A stretch of 7,989 nucleotides of DNA from CAXYVX01 sp049297855 (GCA_049297855.1 JBAQVB010000021.1:1-7989); one strand, 5' to 3'; counted from the stretch's first letter, positions 1 through 6,921 are shown. Program-made: numbers and translations. Notes: generated from the sequence alone by a model not told the origin.

Positions 1-759
1 CTGCTGATGTGGCGGGAAAACGTTGACCATTCGATCAATCGATTGTGAGGCGCTGTTAGTGTGGAGTGTTGCGAAAACCAGGTGCCCCGTTTCGGCGATG
101 GTAATAGCCGCCGAAATCGTTTCGAGATCACGCATTTCACCGATCAACACCACGTCCGGATCCTCGCGCAAGGCTGAACGCAGCGCCGCGTTGAATGAAT
201 AGGTGTCATAATGAACTTCGCGCTGCACCACCACCGAACGTTTCGATTTATGTGTGTACTCAATTGGATCCTCGATTGTAATGATGTGCACGGCTTTTTC
301 CTGATTAATTTTATCGACCAGCGCCGCCAGCGTCGTCGATTTTCCTGAACCGGTCGGCCCTGTCACCAGCACCAAACCGCGCGGATAATTGGCAAAAGTT
401 TCAACAATTGGCGGAATTCCCAACTCGGTGATGCTCTTAATATCGTTCGGAATTAAACGTAGCGCCGCCGCTACATTGCCGCGCTCGTGAAAAGCGTTGA
501 CGCGAAACCGGCCGAGATTACCAAAAGCAAACGAGAAATCGAGCTCTTTATCCTTGATCAAGATCTGCTGTTGCTCTTGATCGAGAATGCTGAGAACCAG
601 TCGCTCAACGTGTTCCGCATCCAGCACCGGCGTGTTGACGATCGGGCCCAACGCGCCATCGATCCGAATCATCGGCGGCAAACCAACCTGCAAATGCAAA
701 TCGGAGGCGTTCTGATTGACGACTTCCTGTAGCAGCGATTCGATTCTAACTTCTTCCAT
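1..759 (-). CDS. pilT: Type IV pilus retraction ATPase PilT, C-terminus cut by window edge
   Basis: This gene encodes the cytoplasmic hexameric ATPase that depolymerises the pilus and drives retraction and twitching. The 253 visible residues begin MEEVRIESLLQEVV and carry the PilT hallmarks: ASDLH at 18-22, GLPPMIRIDG at 26-35, Walker A GPTGSGKST at 134-142, Asp box TIEDPIEY at 161-168, Walker B DPDVVLIGEMRD at 200-211 and His box TGHLVFATLHTNSA at 224-237, followed by VFPPHQQ at the edge. GEMRDLETI and the FPPHQQ segment are typical of PilT and not of PilB. The family is usually about 340-370 residues, so roughly the last 100, including the AIRNLIRE-type motif, lie outside the window. The ATG at 757-759 follows the Shine-Dalgarno sequence AGGGAGGG (769-776) by 9 bases. 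The gene lies 103 bases downstream of pilB on the same strand and probably has its own promoter. No cysteine occurs in the visible part. Confidence 0.96.
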   Translation of the reverse strand, partial: MEEVRIESLLQEVVNQNASDLHLQVGLPPMIRIDGALGPIVNTPVLDAEHVERLVLSILDQEQQQILIKDKELDFSFAFGNLGRFRVNAFHERGNVAAALRLIPNDIKSITELGIPPIVETFANYPRGLVLVTGPTGSGKSTTLAALVDKINQEKAVHIITIEDPIEYTHKSKRSVVVQREVHYDTYSFNAALRSALREDPDVVLIGEMRDLETISAAITIAETGHLVFATLHTNSASQSIDRMVNVFPPHQQ

Positions 760-768
760 CTCTCGTTT

Positions 769-776
769 CCCTCCCT
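769..776 (-). promoter_or_regulatory. Shine-Dalgarno site of pilT
   Basis: The minus strand reads AGGGAGGG, 9 bases before the ATG at 757-759. It is a strong match to the anti-Shine-Dalgarno sequence and fixes the pilT start. It contrasts with pilM and ychF, which show no such site. Confidence 0.8.
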
Positions 777-790
777 AATTCTTAGTTTTC

Positions 791-819
791 ATTTTATCAC
801 GCTCGTGATTTTTATGCAA
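791..819 (-). promoter_or_regulatory. Candidate pilT promoter with palindrome in the spacer
   Basis: On the minus strand, TTGCAT (814-819) and TAAAAT (791-796) are separated by 17 bases, the optimal spacing for a housekeeping sigma factor. The -10 matches consensus at 5 of 6 positions; the -35 shares only TTG. Transcription would begin near 784, giving a leader of about 25 bases that contains the Shine-Dalgarno site. A perfect inverted repeat, ATCACG-AG-CGTGAT (796-809), occupies the spacer and touches the -10, where a repressor could bind. The promoter would let pilT be expressed separately from the pilM-pilB operon. It is predicted from sequence only. Confidence 0.5.
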
Positions 820-862
820 AATATTTGTATGCGACGATTCATCAAAAATGATCGGCGTAGTT

Positions 863-2626
863 CTAGGCTAAGTTGCTGGCCACCCGATCCACCTCTTCGA
901 TCGTCGTTAAACCATTAAGCGCTTTGAAAAAACCGTCGGCGTGCATCGGCACCATGCCCTGGGCGATCGCCACTTTTTGCACCTGGCTCGAAGTGGCGTG
1001 TTTGACCACAAGCTGCTGAATTTCCTCAGTCATATCAATCACTTCATATAAACCCATCCGGCCCTTATAGCCATCCGGAGTCTGTGGTGTATCCTTGCCT
1101 TTAGCGAGCGTATAAGATGGTGCGTTGCCCAGTGGCAACGTTTTATAACCAAGGTCGGCCGCCACCGACGCCACATCGGCGGCAGTTTTGGGCAACCACT
1201 GGCCAATGCTGTTCTGGATGTTTTGGGTTTGGAGTTGGTTCGATTGATAAGTGTCACGATCCTCCGCCACTCGACGCACTAAACGCTGGCCGATAATTGT
1301 GTTGACCGTTGAAGCAATCAAAAACGGTTCCACACCCATGTCCAACAAGCGTGGCAAAATACCGGACGCCGAGTTGGTATGGAGCGTTGAAAAAACGATA
1401 TGGCCGGTTAGCGAAGCCTGCACTGCCAAATTGGCCGTTTCGGCATCGCGAATCTCACCGACCAAAATCACGTCCGGATCTTGGCGTAAAATGGAGCGTA
1501 GACCACTGGCAAAAGTTAGACCGACTTCCGGATTGACCTGGATTTGATTAACACCGGCCATTTTGTATTCAACCGGATCCTCCAAGGTGACGATGTTGAT
1601 TTTTTCGCTAAAAATTTCCTGCACCAGGGCGTAAAGCGACGTCGATTTACCCGAACCGGTCGGCCCAGAAGTCAAAATCATGCCGTTTGGCCGCGCAATG
1701 CCGCGGCGAATTGCGCGTAATGCCCGACCGGCGTAGCCCATGTCCTCAAGTTTAAACGAATTACCGGACTTATCGAGCAAACGAATGACAACCTGTTCGC
1801 CCCATACTACTGGTGAAATCGCGATACGCAAATCAACTTCGCTATTGCCAACCATCACCGTAAATTCACCATCTTGTGGCTTGCGGTGCTCGTCGATTTT
1901 TAAATTTGATAAAATCTTGATTCGCGAAATCAGAGCCGCTTCAATCGATTTGGGCAATTGCATGATAATGCGCAACACACCATCGATCCTAGCCCGTATG
2001 ACCAGCTTGTCCTCCAGCGGTTCGACGTGAATATCGGATGCGCGGGCGCGCTGGGCATAATCCAAAATCTGCGTCAAGATTTTGCTAACCGGTGAATCTT
2101 GCACAATGACTTTGATGTTCTTTTTAATATCGGTGCCGGAATCTTTAATCTCCGCCAAGGCGCCGCCCACATCGACATGATACTGCGACAAAACATTATT
2201 GATACCGCTTTCGCTGGCCATGTAAACTTTAATCGGCCGACCAATAGCGTTACTCAAAAAATCCTGCGCCTGAATGTTACCGACGTCGAGCATAGCTACT
2301 GCTAACCGACCTTGCACGCGATCGTTGGTTTCGCCGATCGGAACGGCCATGAAACGCTGAGCTACTTCAGCCGATAGCAACGACAAGATTTTCTGGGGAA
2401 TTACCGCGTGCGACAAATCAACATATGGCATATTTGAGGCTTTTGCCGTCGCTTCTGCCAGCTGTTCATTCGTCACCACTCCTTCGCCGACTAGATACGA
2501 CAAAATAGGCCGGCCGGCCGCGGTAGCTTTTTTAATCAGGTCGTCCATCTGCTCTCGCGAAACAACTCCCGAATCGACCAGGGCAGATTCGACTTTATCC
2601 TGTACATCCTTGGTCAGAACCGCCAT
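863..2626 (-). CDS. pilB: Type IV pilus extension ATPase PilB (GspE/PilB family)
   Basis: This gene encodes the cytoplasmic hexameric ATPase that powers pilin polymerisation on the inner-membrane platform. The 587 residues fit the family. An MshEN-like N-terminal domain (about 1-150) carries the helical repeat LVGEGVVTNEQL at 45-56. The N2 domain has SDIHVEP at 197-203 and RARIDGVLR at 211-219. The motor core has Walker A GPTGSGKST at 321-329, Asp box TLEDPVEY at 347-354, Walker B DPDVILVGEIRD at 383-394 and His box TGHIVFSTLHTNSA at 407-420. QRLVRR (447-452) and GYKGRMGLYE (519-528) flank the place where PilB/GspE normally carry a CxxC...CxxC zinc site. Here a 66-residue insert without cysteine fills it, and the whole protein has no cysteine. 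The ATG follows the TAA of the upstream small gene directly, with AAGGGG in that gene's last codons as ribosome site. It is the last gene of the coupled operon. Confidence 0.97.
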   Translation of the reverse strand: MAVLTKDVQDKVESALVDSGVVSREQMDDLIKKATAAGRPILSYLVGEGVVTNEQLAEATAKASNMPYVDLSHAVIPQKILSLLSAEVAQRFMAVPIGETNDRVQGRLAVAMLDVGNIQAQDFLSNAIGRPIKVYMASESGINNVLSQYHVDVGGALAEIKDSGTDIKKNIKVIVQDSPVSKILTQILDYAQRARASDIHVEPLEDKLVIRARIDGVLRIIMQLPKSIEAALISRIKILSNLKIDEHRKPQDGEFTVMVGNSEVDLRIAISPVVWGEQVVIRLLDKSGNSFKLEDMGYAGRALRAIRRGIARPNGMILTSGPTGSGKSTSLYALVQEIFSEKINIVTLEDPVEYKMAGVNQIQVNPEVGLTFASGLRSILRQDPDVILVGEIRDAETANLAVQASLTGHIVFSTLHTNSASGILPRLLDMGVEPFLIASTVNTIIGQRLVRRVAEDRDTYQSNQLQTQNIQNSIGQWLPKTAADVASVAADLGYKTLPLGNAPSYTLAKGKDTPQTPDGYKGRMGLYEVIDMTEEIQQLVVKHATSSQVQKVAIAQGMVPMHADGFFKALNGLTTIEEVDRVASNLA

Positions 2627-2884
2627 TTAGTTCCCCTTAGTGCTGGCAAACGGATTAGCGTTTTTGATATCACCAATATTGGTCGGAAAAGCTGGACTCA
2701 CTGCGTCTTGATTGAACACACTAGTCGGCACGCTACCAACACTCGACGGAATTTCCGAAGTGACGGCCGGGATAGTTTGCAGACTGCTATTTGGTGGTGG
2801 CATCAAGGCATTAACTATGAAATAACTAGCCACGCCAACGATTGCCACGATCATTATGATTAACGCCCAATCTTTTGATTTCAT
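2627..2884 (-). CDS. Small single-pass membrane protein in the pilP position of the T4P operon
   Basis: The 85-residue protein starts MKSKDWALIIMIVAIVGVAS. It has one hydrophobic helix (about 7-27) and then a Pro/Ser/Thr-rich, probably extracytoplasmic tail (28-85) with no cysteine or lipobox. It is real by context: a strong Shine-Dalgarno AGGAGGT (2891-2897) lies 6 bases before the ATG, it overlaps the pilO stop as ATGA, and its TAA abuts the pilB ATG. The place after pilO is where proteobacterial operons encode the lipoprotein PilP, which links PilNO to the secretin PilQ. This protein has none of PilP's beta-domain, so calling it PilP is not justified. I infer an accessory role on the PilMNO platform. 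I do not recognise the family. Confidence 0.85.
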   Translation of the reverse strand: MKSKDWALIIMIVAIVGVASYFIVNALMPPPNSSLQTIPAVTSEIPSSVGSVPTSVFNQDAVSPAFPTNIGDIKNANPFASTKGN

Positions 2885-3642
2885 GGTTTGACCTCCTGTG
2901 TTCCGACCTTATAGTCCACCAGCGGCGCGTAATAGGTTGTCGCCTGAATAGTGGTCTGGGCGGACGTTGCCGTCACGGAATTAACCGTCACTATACGCGT
3001 CGTTCGTTCCAATGTGCGCAAAACCCGTTGCACCGAGCCACTATCAGGACTGCCACCCACTGTTATTGAAAACTGAACCGGCTGAGCATCTGTATTGCTA
3101 GCGGCAGCGACAGCACCGCCTCCAGTGGCCGTAGTGGAAGCCGTGGTCGTAGCAGCGGCGGTTGCGGTAGTCGTCGCGCCCGAGGATGATCCACTCGCGC
3201 CGTTGCTACCGACATTCAACTGCGTGATGCTCGCACCCGTTGCCGCTAAAATATTTTGCAAAGCCACACCGAGTGACACCGCATCATTAGTTGTCGGTAA
3301 GGCATATAAAACCACCTGCTGCGCCGGAATATTTTGCATGTTACCATTGCTGTCAATATAGGAATTGAGATTTTGCAGCGATAAACTCCGATCCGTACTC
3401 AAATTATTAGCACTCTTAACTAAATTAGGTATATTATCAACTGATTTTGATAAGGTGGCGGACGTCTGGCTAAGGGCACCATTTACCTTAATTTGATAAG
3501 TGATATCTTGCAAAAAGTTAATTGCGAAAACAACACCAACCACTACCAAACATGAAGCCACTGACACCCAAATCATGATCTGTTTGTTGGTGGTTTCTAT
3601 CTGTTGGCGCTTGCGAACCCCTGTTAAAGGTTTGTCGTTCAT
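2881..3642 (-). CDS. pilO: PilO-like inner-membrane platform protein
   Basis: The 253-residue bitopic protein has a basic cytoplasmic N-terminus (1-20, with RKRQQ), a transmembrane helix at about 23-44, a helical segment that may be coiled coil (about 50-95), and two stretches that could form the ferredoxin-like PilO fold (about 105-145 and 185-240). An Ala/Thr/Ser/Gly-rich linker (about 146-182) splits the latter. PilO normally pairs with PilN to align the pilus machine across the membrane. The assignment rests on gene order (pilM-pilN-here-pilB) and topology more than on strong motifs. The ATG overlaps the pilN stop by 4 bases (ATGA), and AAGGAGG (3649-3655) sits 6 bases upstream inside the final codons of pilN. 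The linker is longer and simpler than in typical PilO. Confidence 0.82.
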   Translation of the reverse strand: MNDKPLTGVRKRQQIETTNKQIMIWVSVASCLVVVGVVFAINFLQDITYQIKVNGALSQTSATLSKSVDNIPNLVKSANNLSTDRSLSLQNLNSYIDSNGNMQNIPAQQVVLYALPTTNDAVSLGVALQNILAATGASITQLNVGSNGASGSSSGATTTATAAATTTASTTATGGGAVAAASNTDAQPVQFSITVGGSPDSGSVQRVLRTLERTTRIVTVNSVTATSAQTTIQATTYYAPLVDYKVGTQEVKP

Positions 3643-4577
3643 TGCGACCCTCCTTGATTATTGGCCGATGTTGGCGCAGAACCATTACCGCTAAAAGTGC
3701 TCTTTGGCGCATTACTGATCGCGTCCGAAGATGTTTGATGCGGTACTTTAAAACTAATATTCGTGCTATCAACATCGAAAATGGCTTTGTTATAGCTGAC
3801 CACGATCGTAAAAGTCACCGGCGAATTGGCGCCATCCGAAGCACCACCTTGGCCTTGACTCTGGCCTTGTCCCTGACCCAACTGTTGCTGTGTCACGGTT
3901 ACACTGGGAAACAGCTTTTCCGTAACAACCTTGTTTTTGGTGGCTAGAGAAGCATAAGAAACCGTCGCACTCTTCAAAGTAGTCGCATAAGTGTTCAACG
4001 CATCATAACCACCGTTCGGATTACCCTGATTCCAAGCCGTTCCCTGCAAAGTCATCGTATCAGCGCCAGTTGCCGCACCGGCCGTGCCCGAGGCTGCAGT
4101 CGCCGCGGTGCTACCACCACTGCCGGAAGCACTTGTGCCGAGCTGTACCTGCTGCAACGCAACTTCCACTGGATCAGCCGGGTTAATTTGGGATAATATA
4201 CCAGGAAAATTCGGCGCCGCATAAAATAATCGCGAGAACGCCGGCTGCGATTTTTTGAGTTTTGTTAATTGCGACAAATCATTCTGAATCGTCAATACGC
4301 TGTTCAGACTTTGACTGCTGGTTTGGGCTTTTTTAATTTTCCCGATGTAACTATCCGAACTCGCACTGGAGGCTTGGCCGGTACCATCCGCGCCAATCTG
4401 ACCTAGCAAAATACTCTTTTGTACCTGCAGTCCACCCATAGTCAATAATAACGCCACGATCACGCCTGCAGATATCAATGAGGCAAAAATGGCGATTGAA
4501 ACGACCAAATTACGCTGCCGCAGAGCTTTTTGATACTCTTTTTTAACGTCGGGCAACAGGTTCAGCTCAAGCGTCAT
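3639..4577 (-). CDS. pilN: PilN-like inner-membrane platform protein
   Basis: This gene encodes a bitopic protein whose short cytoplasmic N-terminus docks on PilM and whose extracytoplasmic part pairs with PilO. The product starts MTLELNLLPDVKKEY; the NLLP at 6-9 is the conserved PilM-binding motif. A transmembrane helix follows (about 23-46), then a helical region and a large C-terminal part. At 312 residues it is clearly longer than usual PilN (about 180-210). The extra length includes a Ser/Ala/Gly/Thr linker (about 148-173), a GQGQGQSQGQG stretch (234-244) and a disordered Ser/Asn/Gly tail (about 282-312). The ATG at 4575-4577 shares one base with the pilM stop (TAATG). A longer frame opening at 4679 was rejected because it would overlap pilM by about 100 bases and bury the NLLP motif. 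Confidence 0.88.
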   Translation of the reverse strand: MTLELNLLPDVKKEYQKALRQRNLVVSIAIFASLISAGVIVALLLTMGGLQVQKSILLGQIGADGTGQASSASSDSYIGKIKKAQTSSQSLNSVLTIQNDLSQLTKLKKSQPAFSRLFYAAPNFPGILSQINPADPVEVALQQVQLGTSASGSGGSTAATAASGTAGAATGADTMTLQGTAWNQGNPNGGYDALNTYATTLKSATVSYASLATKNKVVTEKLFPSVTVTQQQLGQGQGQSQGQGGASDGANSPVTFTIVVSYNKAIFDVDSTNISFKVPHQTSSDAISNAPKSTFSGNGSAPTSANNQGGSQ

Positions 4578-5620
4578 TACACGCCCAACCTTTCCGCCAG
4601 TCCAACCGCCACCGCCAGACATGAACTGACCGGCGCCAGACCAGGTTGCATTTCGGCCGGTACGTTGACATGCTGCCACGGTGTCGCGATTTGCACAGAT
4701 AGGCCCAACCTAGACGCTATGCCGTCTGCGAGTCCCGGCAAAGTTGCGGAGTAACCGCTCACCAGCACGGAGCCGACCGATGAACTAGTATATTTAGAAG
4801 TAAAGAATTTTAATGATTTCTGCACTTCGTTATTAAATTGTTCCAGCGACGTTGAAACCGCTCGCGCGACCTGCCCCTCCAGCTTGTCCTTGGACACGCC
4901 AAATTTCAGCAAAATCTGACGGGCTTGCTGTTCATCGATGTTCAAATTTTGTTTAGCCATCCGCAGCAATGTCAAAAAACCAATCGGAATCGACCGAATC
5001 AGACGCGGCGCCGTGCCCAATGTCAACACGATATCTGTTGCATTATCGCCCATATCGATAATCAGGCGGCCATCCGCCACACCGTCCGGCAACAAACTGC
5101 GCGTCAACGCCAGCGAATCCGGTTCGATCGCCACCACATTTAGGCCAATTGCCTCCAGGAGATCCAGCCGCGCCTCGGTAAAACTATTGAGCACACTCGA
5201 CACCAGAACTTCGACTTTACTGCGATCAACCGGCGATTCGCCGATGATTGCCCAATCAATTTTAGATTCGTCAACCTTCATCGGCACGTAATTTTCAGCT
5301 TGATATTTAATTGTGGCATTGAGTTCCGCTTTGGAAACATTAGGCACTTCTACTACGCTGGCAAAAGTTTTATCCGAGGGAACGCCGATCGCCACGTTGC
5401 GCGTTTTAATGCCGGCCGCTGTTATCACGTCTTGAATCGCCTGGCTCAGGGCTTGCACGTCGTGCGCCGCCGTCGACTCGCTTAAGCGAATATCAACCGG
5501 TTTAACTCCGTAATGCGCTAAATTCCAACCGTGACCACTATGATCAAGCTCAACCACACGCACTGCCGTCGTACCAATATCTAGCGCAAAAAAGTTGCCC
5601 ACTCCTTTTCCAAAATCCAT
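4577..5620 (-). CDS. pilM: PilM, actin-like ATPase of the T4P platform
   Basis: PilM is a cytoplasmic actin/FtsA-fold protein that binds ATP and the N-terminus of PilN and couples the motor ATPases to the membrane platform. The 347-residue product is typical in size. Visible motifs are phosphate-1 FALDIGTTAVRVVEL (11-25), phosphate-2 LIIDMGDNATDIVL (186-199) and the adenosine segment VLVSGYSATLPGL (285-297). It is first in the coupled operon and its TAA overlaps the pilN ATG. I chose the ATG at 5618-5620 because a TATACT -10 box ends 6 bases upstream, so the mRNA probably begins at or next to this ATG. No Shine-Dalgarno sequence precedes it. A GTG five codons upstream (5633-5635) would add residues not expected for PilM and lies upstream of the predicted transcript start. 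Confidence 0.95.
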   Translation of the reverse strand: MDFGKGVGNFFALDIGTTAVRVVELDHSGHGWNLAHYGVKPVDIRLSESTAAHDVQALSQAIQDVITAAGIKTRNVAIGVPSDKTFASVVEVPNVSKAELNATIKYQAENYVPMKVDESKIDWAIIGESPVDRSKVEVLVSSVLNSFTEARLDLLEAIGLNVVAIEPDSLALTRSLLPDGVADGRLIIDMGDNATDIVLTLGTAPRLIRSIPIGFLTLLRMAKQNLNIDEQQARQILLKFGVSKDKLEGQVARAVSTSLEQFNNEVQKSLKFFTSKYTSSSVGSVLVSGYSATLPGLADGIASRLGLSVQIATPWQHVNVPAEMQPGLAPVSSCLAVAVGLAERLGV

Positions 5621-5626
5621 AATGCC

Positions 5627-5655
5627 AGTATACACTAGCTTTTTCGTAGGTGCAA
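5627..5655 (-). promoter_or_regulatory. Promoter of the pilM operon, probable leaderless start
   Basis: The minus strand has TTGCAC (5650-5655), 17 bases, then TATACT (5627-5632). The -10 matches consensus at 5 of 6 positions; the -35 shares TTG. Only 6 bases separate the -10 from the pilM ATG, so transcription should start at or within a base or two of the A of ATG. The missing Shine-Dalgarno sequence agrees with a leaderless mRNA. This would drive pilM, pilN, pilO, the small gene and pilB. Confidence 0.65.
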
Positions 5656-5663
5656 GTCTTTAA

Positions 5664-5692
5664 TTGTCTATTCAGCGCCAAAAATGTATAAT
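5664..5692 (+). promoter_or_regulatory. Promoter of ychF, probable leaderless start
   Basis: TTGTCT (5664-5669), a 17-base spacer and a perfect TATAAT (5687-5692) form a strong housekeeping-type promoter. The -10 ends 6 bases before the ATG at 5699, so the message should have no leader, and no Shine-Dalgarno sequence is visible. Its -35 lies 8 bases from the -35 of the divergent pilM promoter, so the two promoters stand back to back. Confidence 0.72.
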
Positions 5693-5698
5693 ATACGT

Positions 5699-6844
5699 AT
5701 GAGTTTAAGCATCGCAATTGTCGGTCTGCCCAACGTCGGCAAATCCACTCTATTTAATGCGTTGACCGACGCCTCGGTGCTGGCCGCCAATTATCCGTTT
5801 GCTACTATCGAACCGAACTCCGGTATCGTGCCGGTGCCAGATTCGCGATTGGACGTTTTGGCTAAAATGTACCAATCGCAAAAAATCGTACCGGCGACGG
5901 TTGAATTCGTCGATGTGGCCGGCCTAGTAGCAGGCGCTAGCCAGGGCGAAGGCCTCGGCAATAAGTTTTTAGCCAACATCCGCGAAACCGATGCAATTTG
6001 CCACGTCGTGCGGGCATTTGAAAGTGACAAGATCCAGCGCGCCGATGGTTCCACCACTGTTTCGCCCGAAAAAGATATGGAAATCATCCAAACCGAACTG
6101 TTTTTGGCCGACATCGCGAGCATTGAAAGTCATTTACCGAAACTCGCCAAGCTATCCAAGGCCGATCCGGCCGGCGCGCGCGCCAAAACCGACTTTTTGA
6201 CTAGCGTCCAAAACCAGTTGCTCGAAGGCCGCGTGCCGGCTGAATTCGCGCCGCTCTTTAACACCACGACCGATCACTTCGCCAATAATCAAACTGAAAT
6301 CGACAAAATTCGCGACAATTTGGATGGCTTGAATTTATTCTCTACGAAACCGGTCATTTATTTATTCAACGTCAGTGAAAACGATTTAACCGATGAAACT
6401 AAACAGGCCGAACTGAGCGCCTTGGCGGAAAAACATGGCTCGAACAGCTGTGTTTTTGTCTGCGCGGAACTGGAAAATGAAATCCGCGAACTGGATGAGG
6501 CCGACGCGGCCGAATTATTGGCCGATTACGGCGTGGAAAAATCCGGGCTGGAAAAGTTAGCGCAAACCGCCTACGAAACGCTCGGCTTGCAGAGTTTTTT
6601 GACGGCCGGCGCCAAGGAAACTCGCGCCTGGACGATTCGTCGTGGCGCCACCGCGCCTCAGGCCGCCGGAGTCATTCACAGCGATTTTGAACGCGGTTTT
6701 ATTGCCGCCGAAGTTATCAACTATACTGATTTAATTGTCGCCGGCTCAGAGTCCGCCGCCCGCGCTGCCGGCAAAATTCGCACTGAGGGCAAAACCTATG
6801 TCATGCGCGACGGTGATGTGGTGGAATTTCGGTTCAACATTTAG
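5699..6844 (+). CDS. ychF: Ribosome-associated P-loop NTPase YchF (OLA1 family)
   Basis: YchF is a universal Obg-family NTPase that binds ribosomes, prefers ATP in studied members, and is linked to stress responses and translation start control. The 381 residues are close to the usual length of about 363. G1 is GLPNVGKST (9-17), G3 is DVAG (72-75) followed by LVAGASQGEGLGNKFL, and the G4 position reads NVSE (224-227) in place of NKxD, as expected for an ATP-preferring member. A coiled-coil insertion follows G3 (about 125-215), and the C-terminal TGS domain (about 298-381) includes FTAG-like FLTAGAKETRAWTIRRGA and ends DGDVVEFRFNI. The residue aligned with the E. coli catalytic-loop His114 is Arg114. 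The start at 5699 gives the standard MxxxxxIVGLPNVGKST N-terminus; an in-frame ATG at 5684 lies upstream of the -10 box. It is functionally unrelated to the pilus genes. Confidence 0.97.
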   Translation: MSLSIAIVGLPNVGKSTLFNALTDASVLAANYPFATIEPNSGIVPVPDSRLDVLAKMYQSQKIVPATVEFVDVAGLVAGASQGEGLGNKFLANIRETDAICHVVRAFESDKIQRADGSTTVSPEKDMEIIQTELFLADIASIESHLPKLAKLSKADPAGARAKTDFLTSVQNQLLEGRVPAEFAPLFNTTTDHFANNQTEIDKIRDNLDGLNLFSTKPVIYLFNVSENDLTDETKQAELSALAEKHGSNSCVFVCAELENEIRELDEADAAELLADYGVEKSGLEKLAQTAYETLGLQSFLTAGAKETRAWTIRRGATAPQAAGVIHSDFERGFIAAEVINYTDLIVAGSESAARAAGKIRTEGKTYVMRDGDVVEFRFNI

Positions 6845-6921
6845 ACGCGTCCATCCACATTATGCCACTAGCTCTGTTGTGAACACGTGGCTGATTTCAC
6901 TATTTAACTTGCCACTAATTA

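Noticed and set aside
796..813. Palindrome plus TTTTT read as a plus-strand terminator
   Set aside because: No plus-strand gene lies upstream, and the hairpin has only a 5-base stem with a 4-base loop. The promoter/operator reading on the minus strand fits better.
4578..4679. Upstream start for pilN at 4679, adding 34 residues
   Set aside because: The extension overlaps the conserved C-terminus of pilM by about 100 bases and places the NLLP motif inside the protein. The ATG at 4577 overlaps the pilM stop as TAATG and gives a standard PilN N-terminus.
487..5485. Many open frames antisense to or in other frames within the pil genes
   Set aside because: They lie within strongly supported genes, have biased shadow composition (Arg/Ser/His-rich), lack ribosome sites and show no family motifs.
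5621..5635. GTG start five codons upstream for pilM
   Set aside because: It adds MYTGI, which is not expected for PilM, has no Shine-Dalgarno site and lies immediately beside the -10 box, upstream of the likely transcript start.
5684..5698. In-frame ATG at 5684 for ychF
   Set aside because: It lies directly upstream of and abuts the TATAAT -10 box, so it would not be in the transcript. Family N-termini match the 5699 start.
6864..6891. Possible terminator hairpin GCCAC...GTGGC between the convergent genes
   Set aside because: The stem is 5 bases with an 18-base loop and no T-run follows on either strand. I see no convincing intrinsic terminator in 6845-6921.
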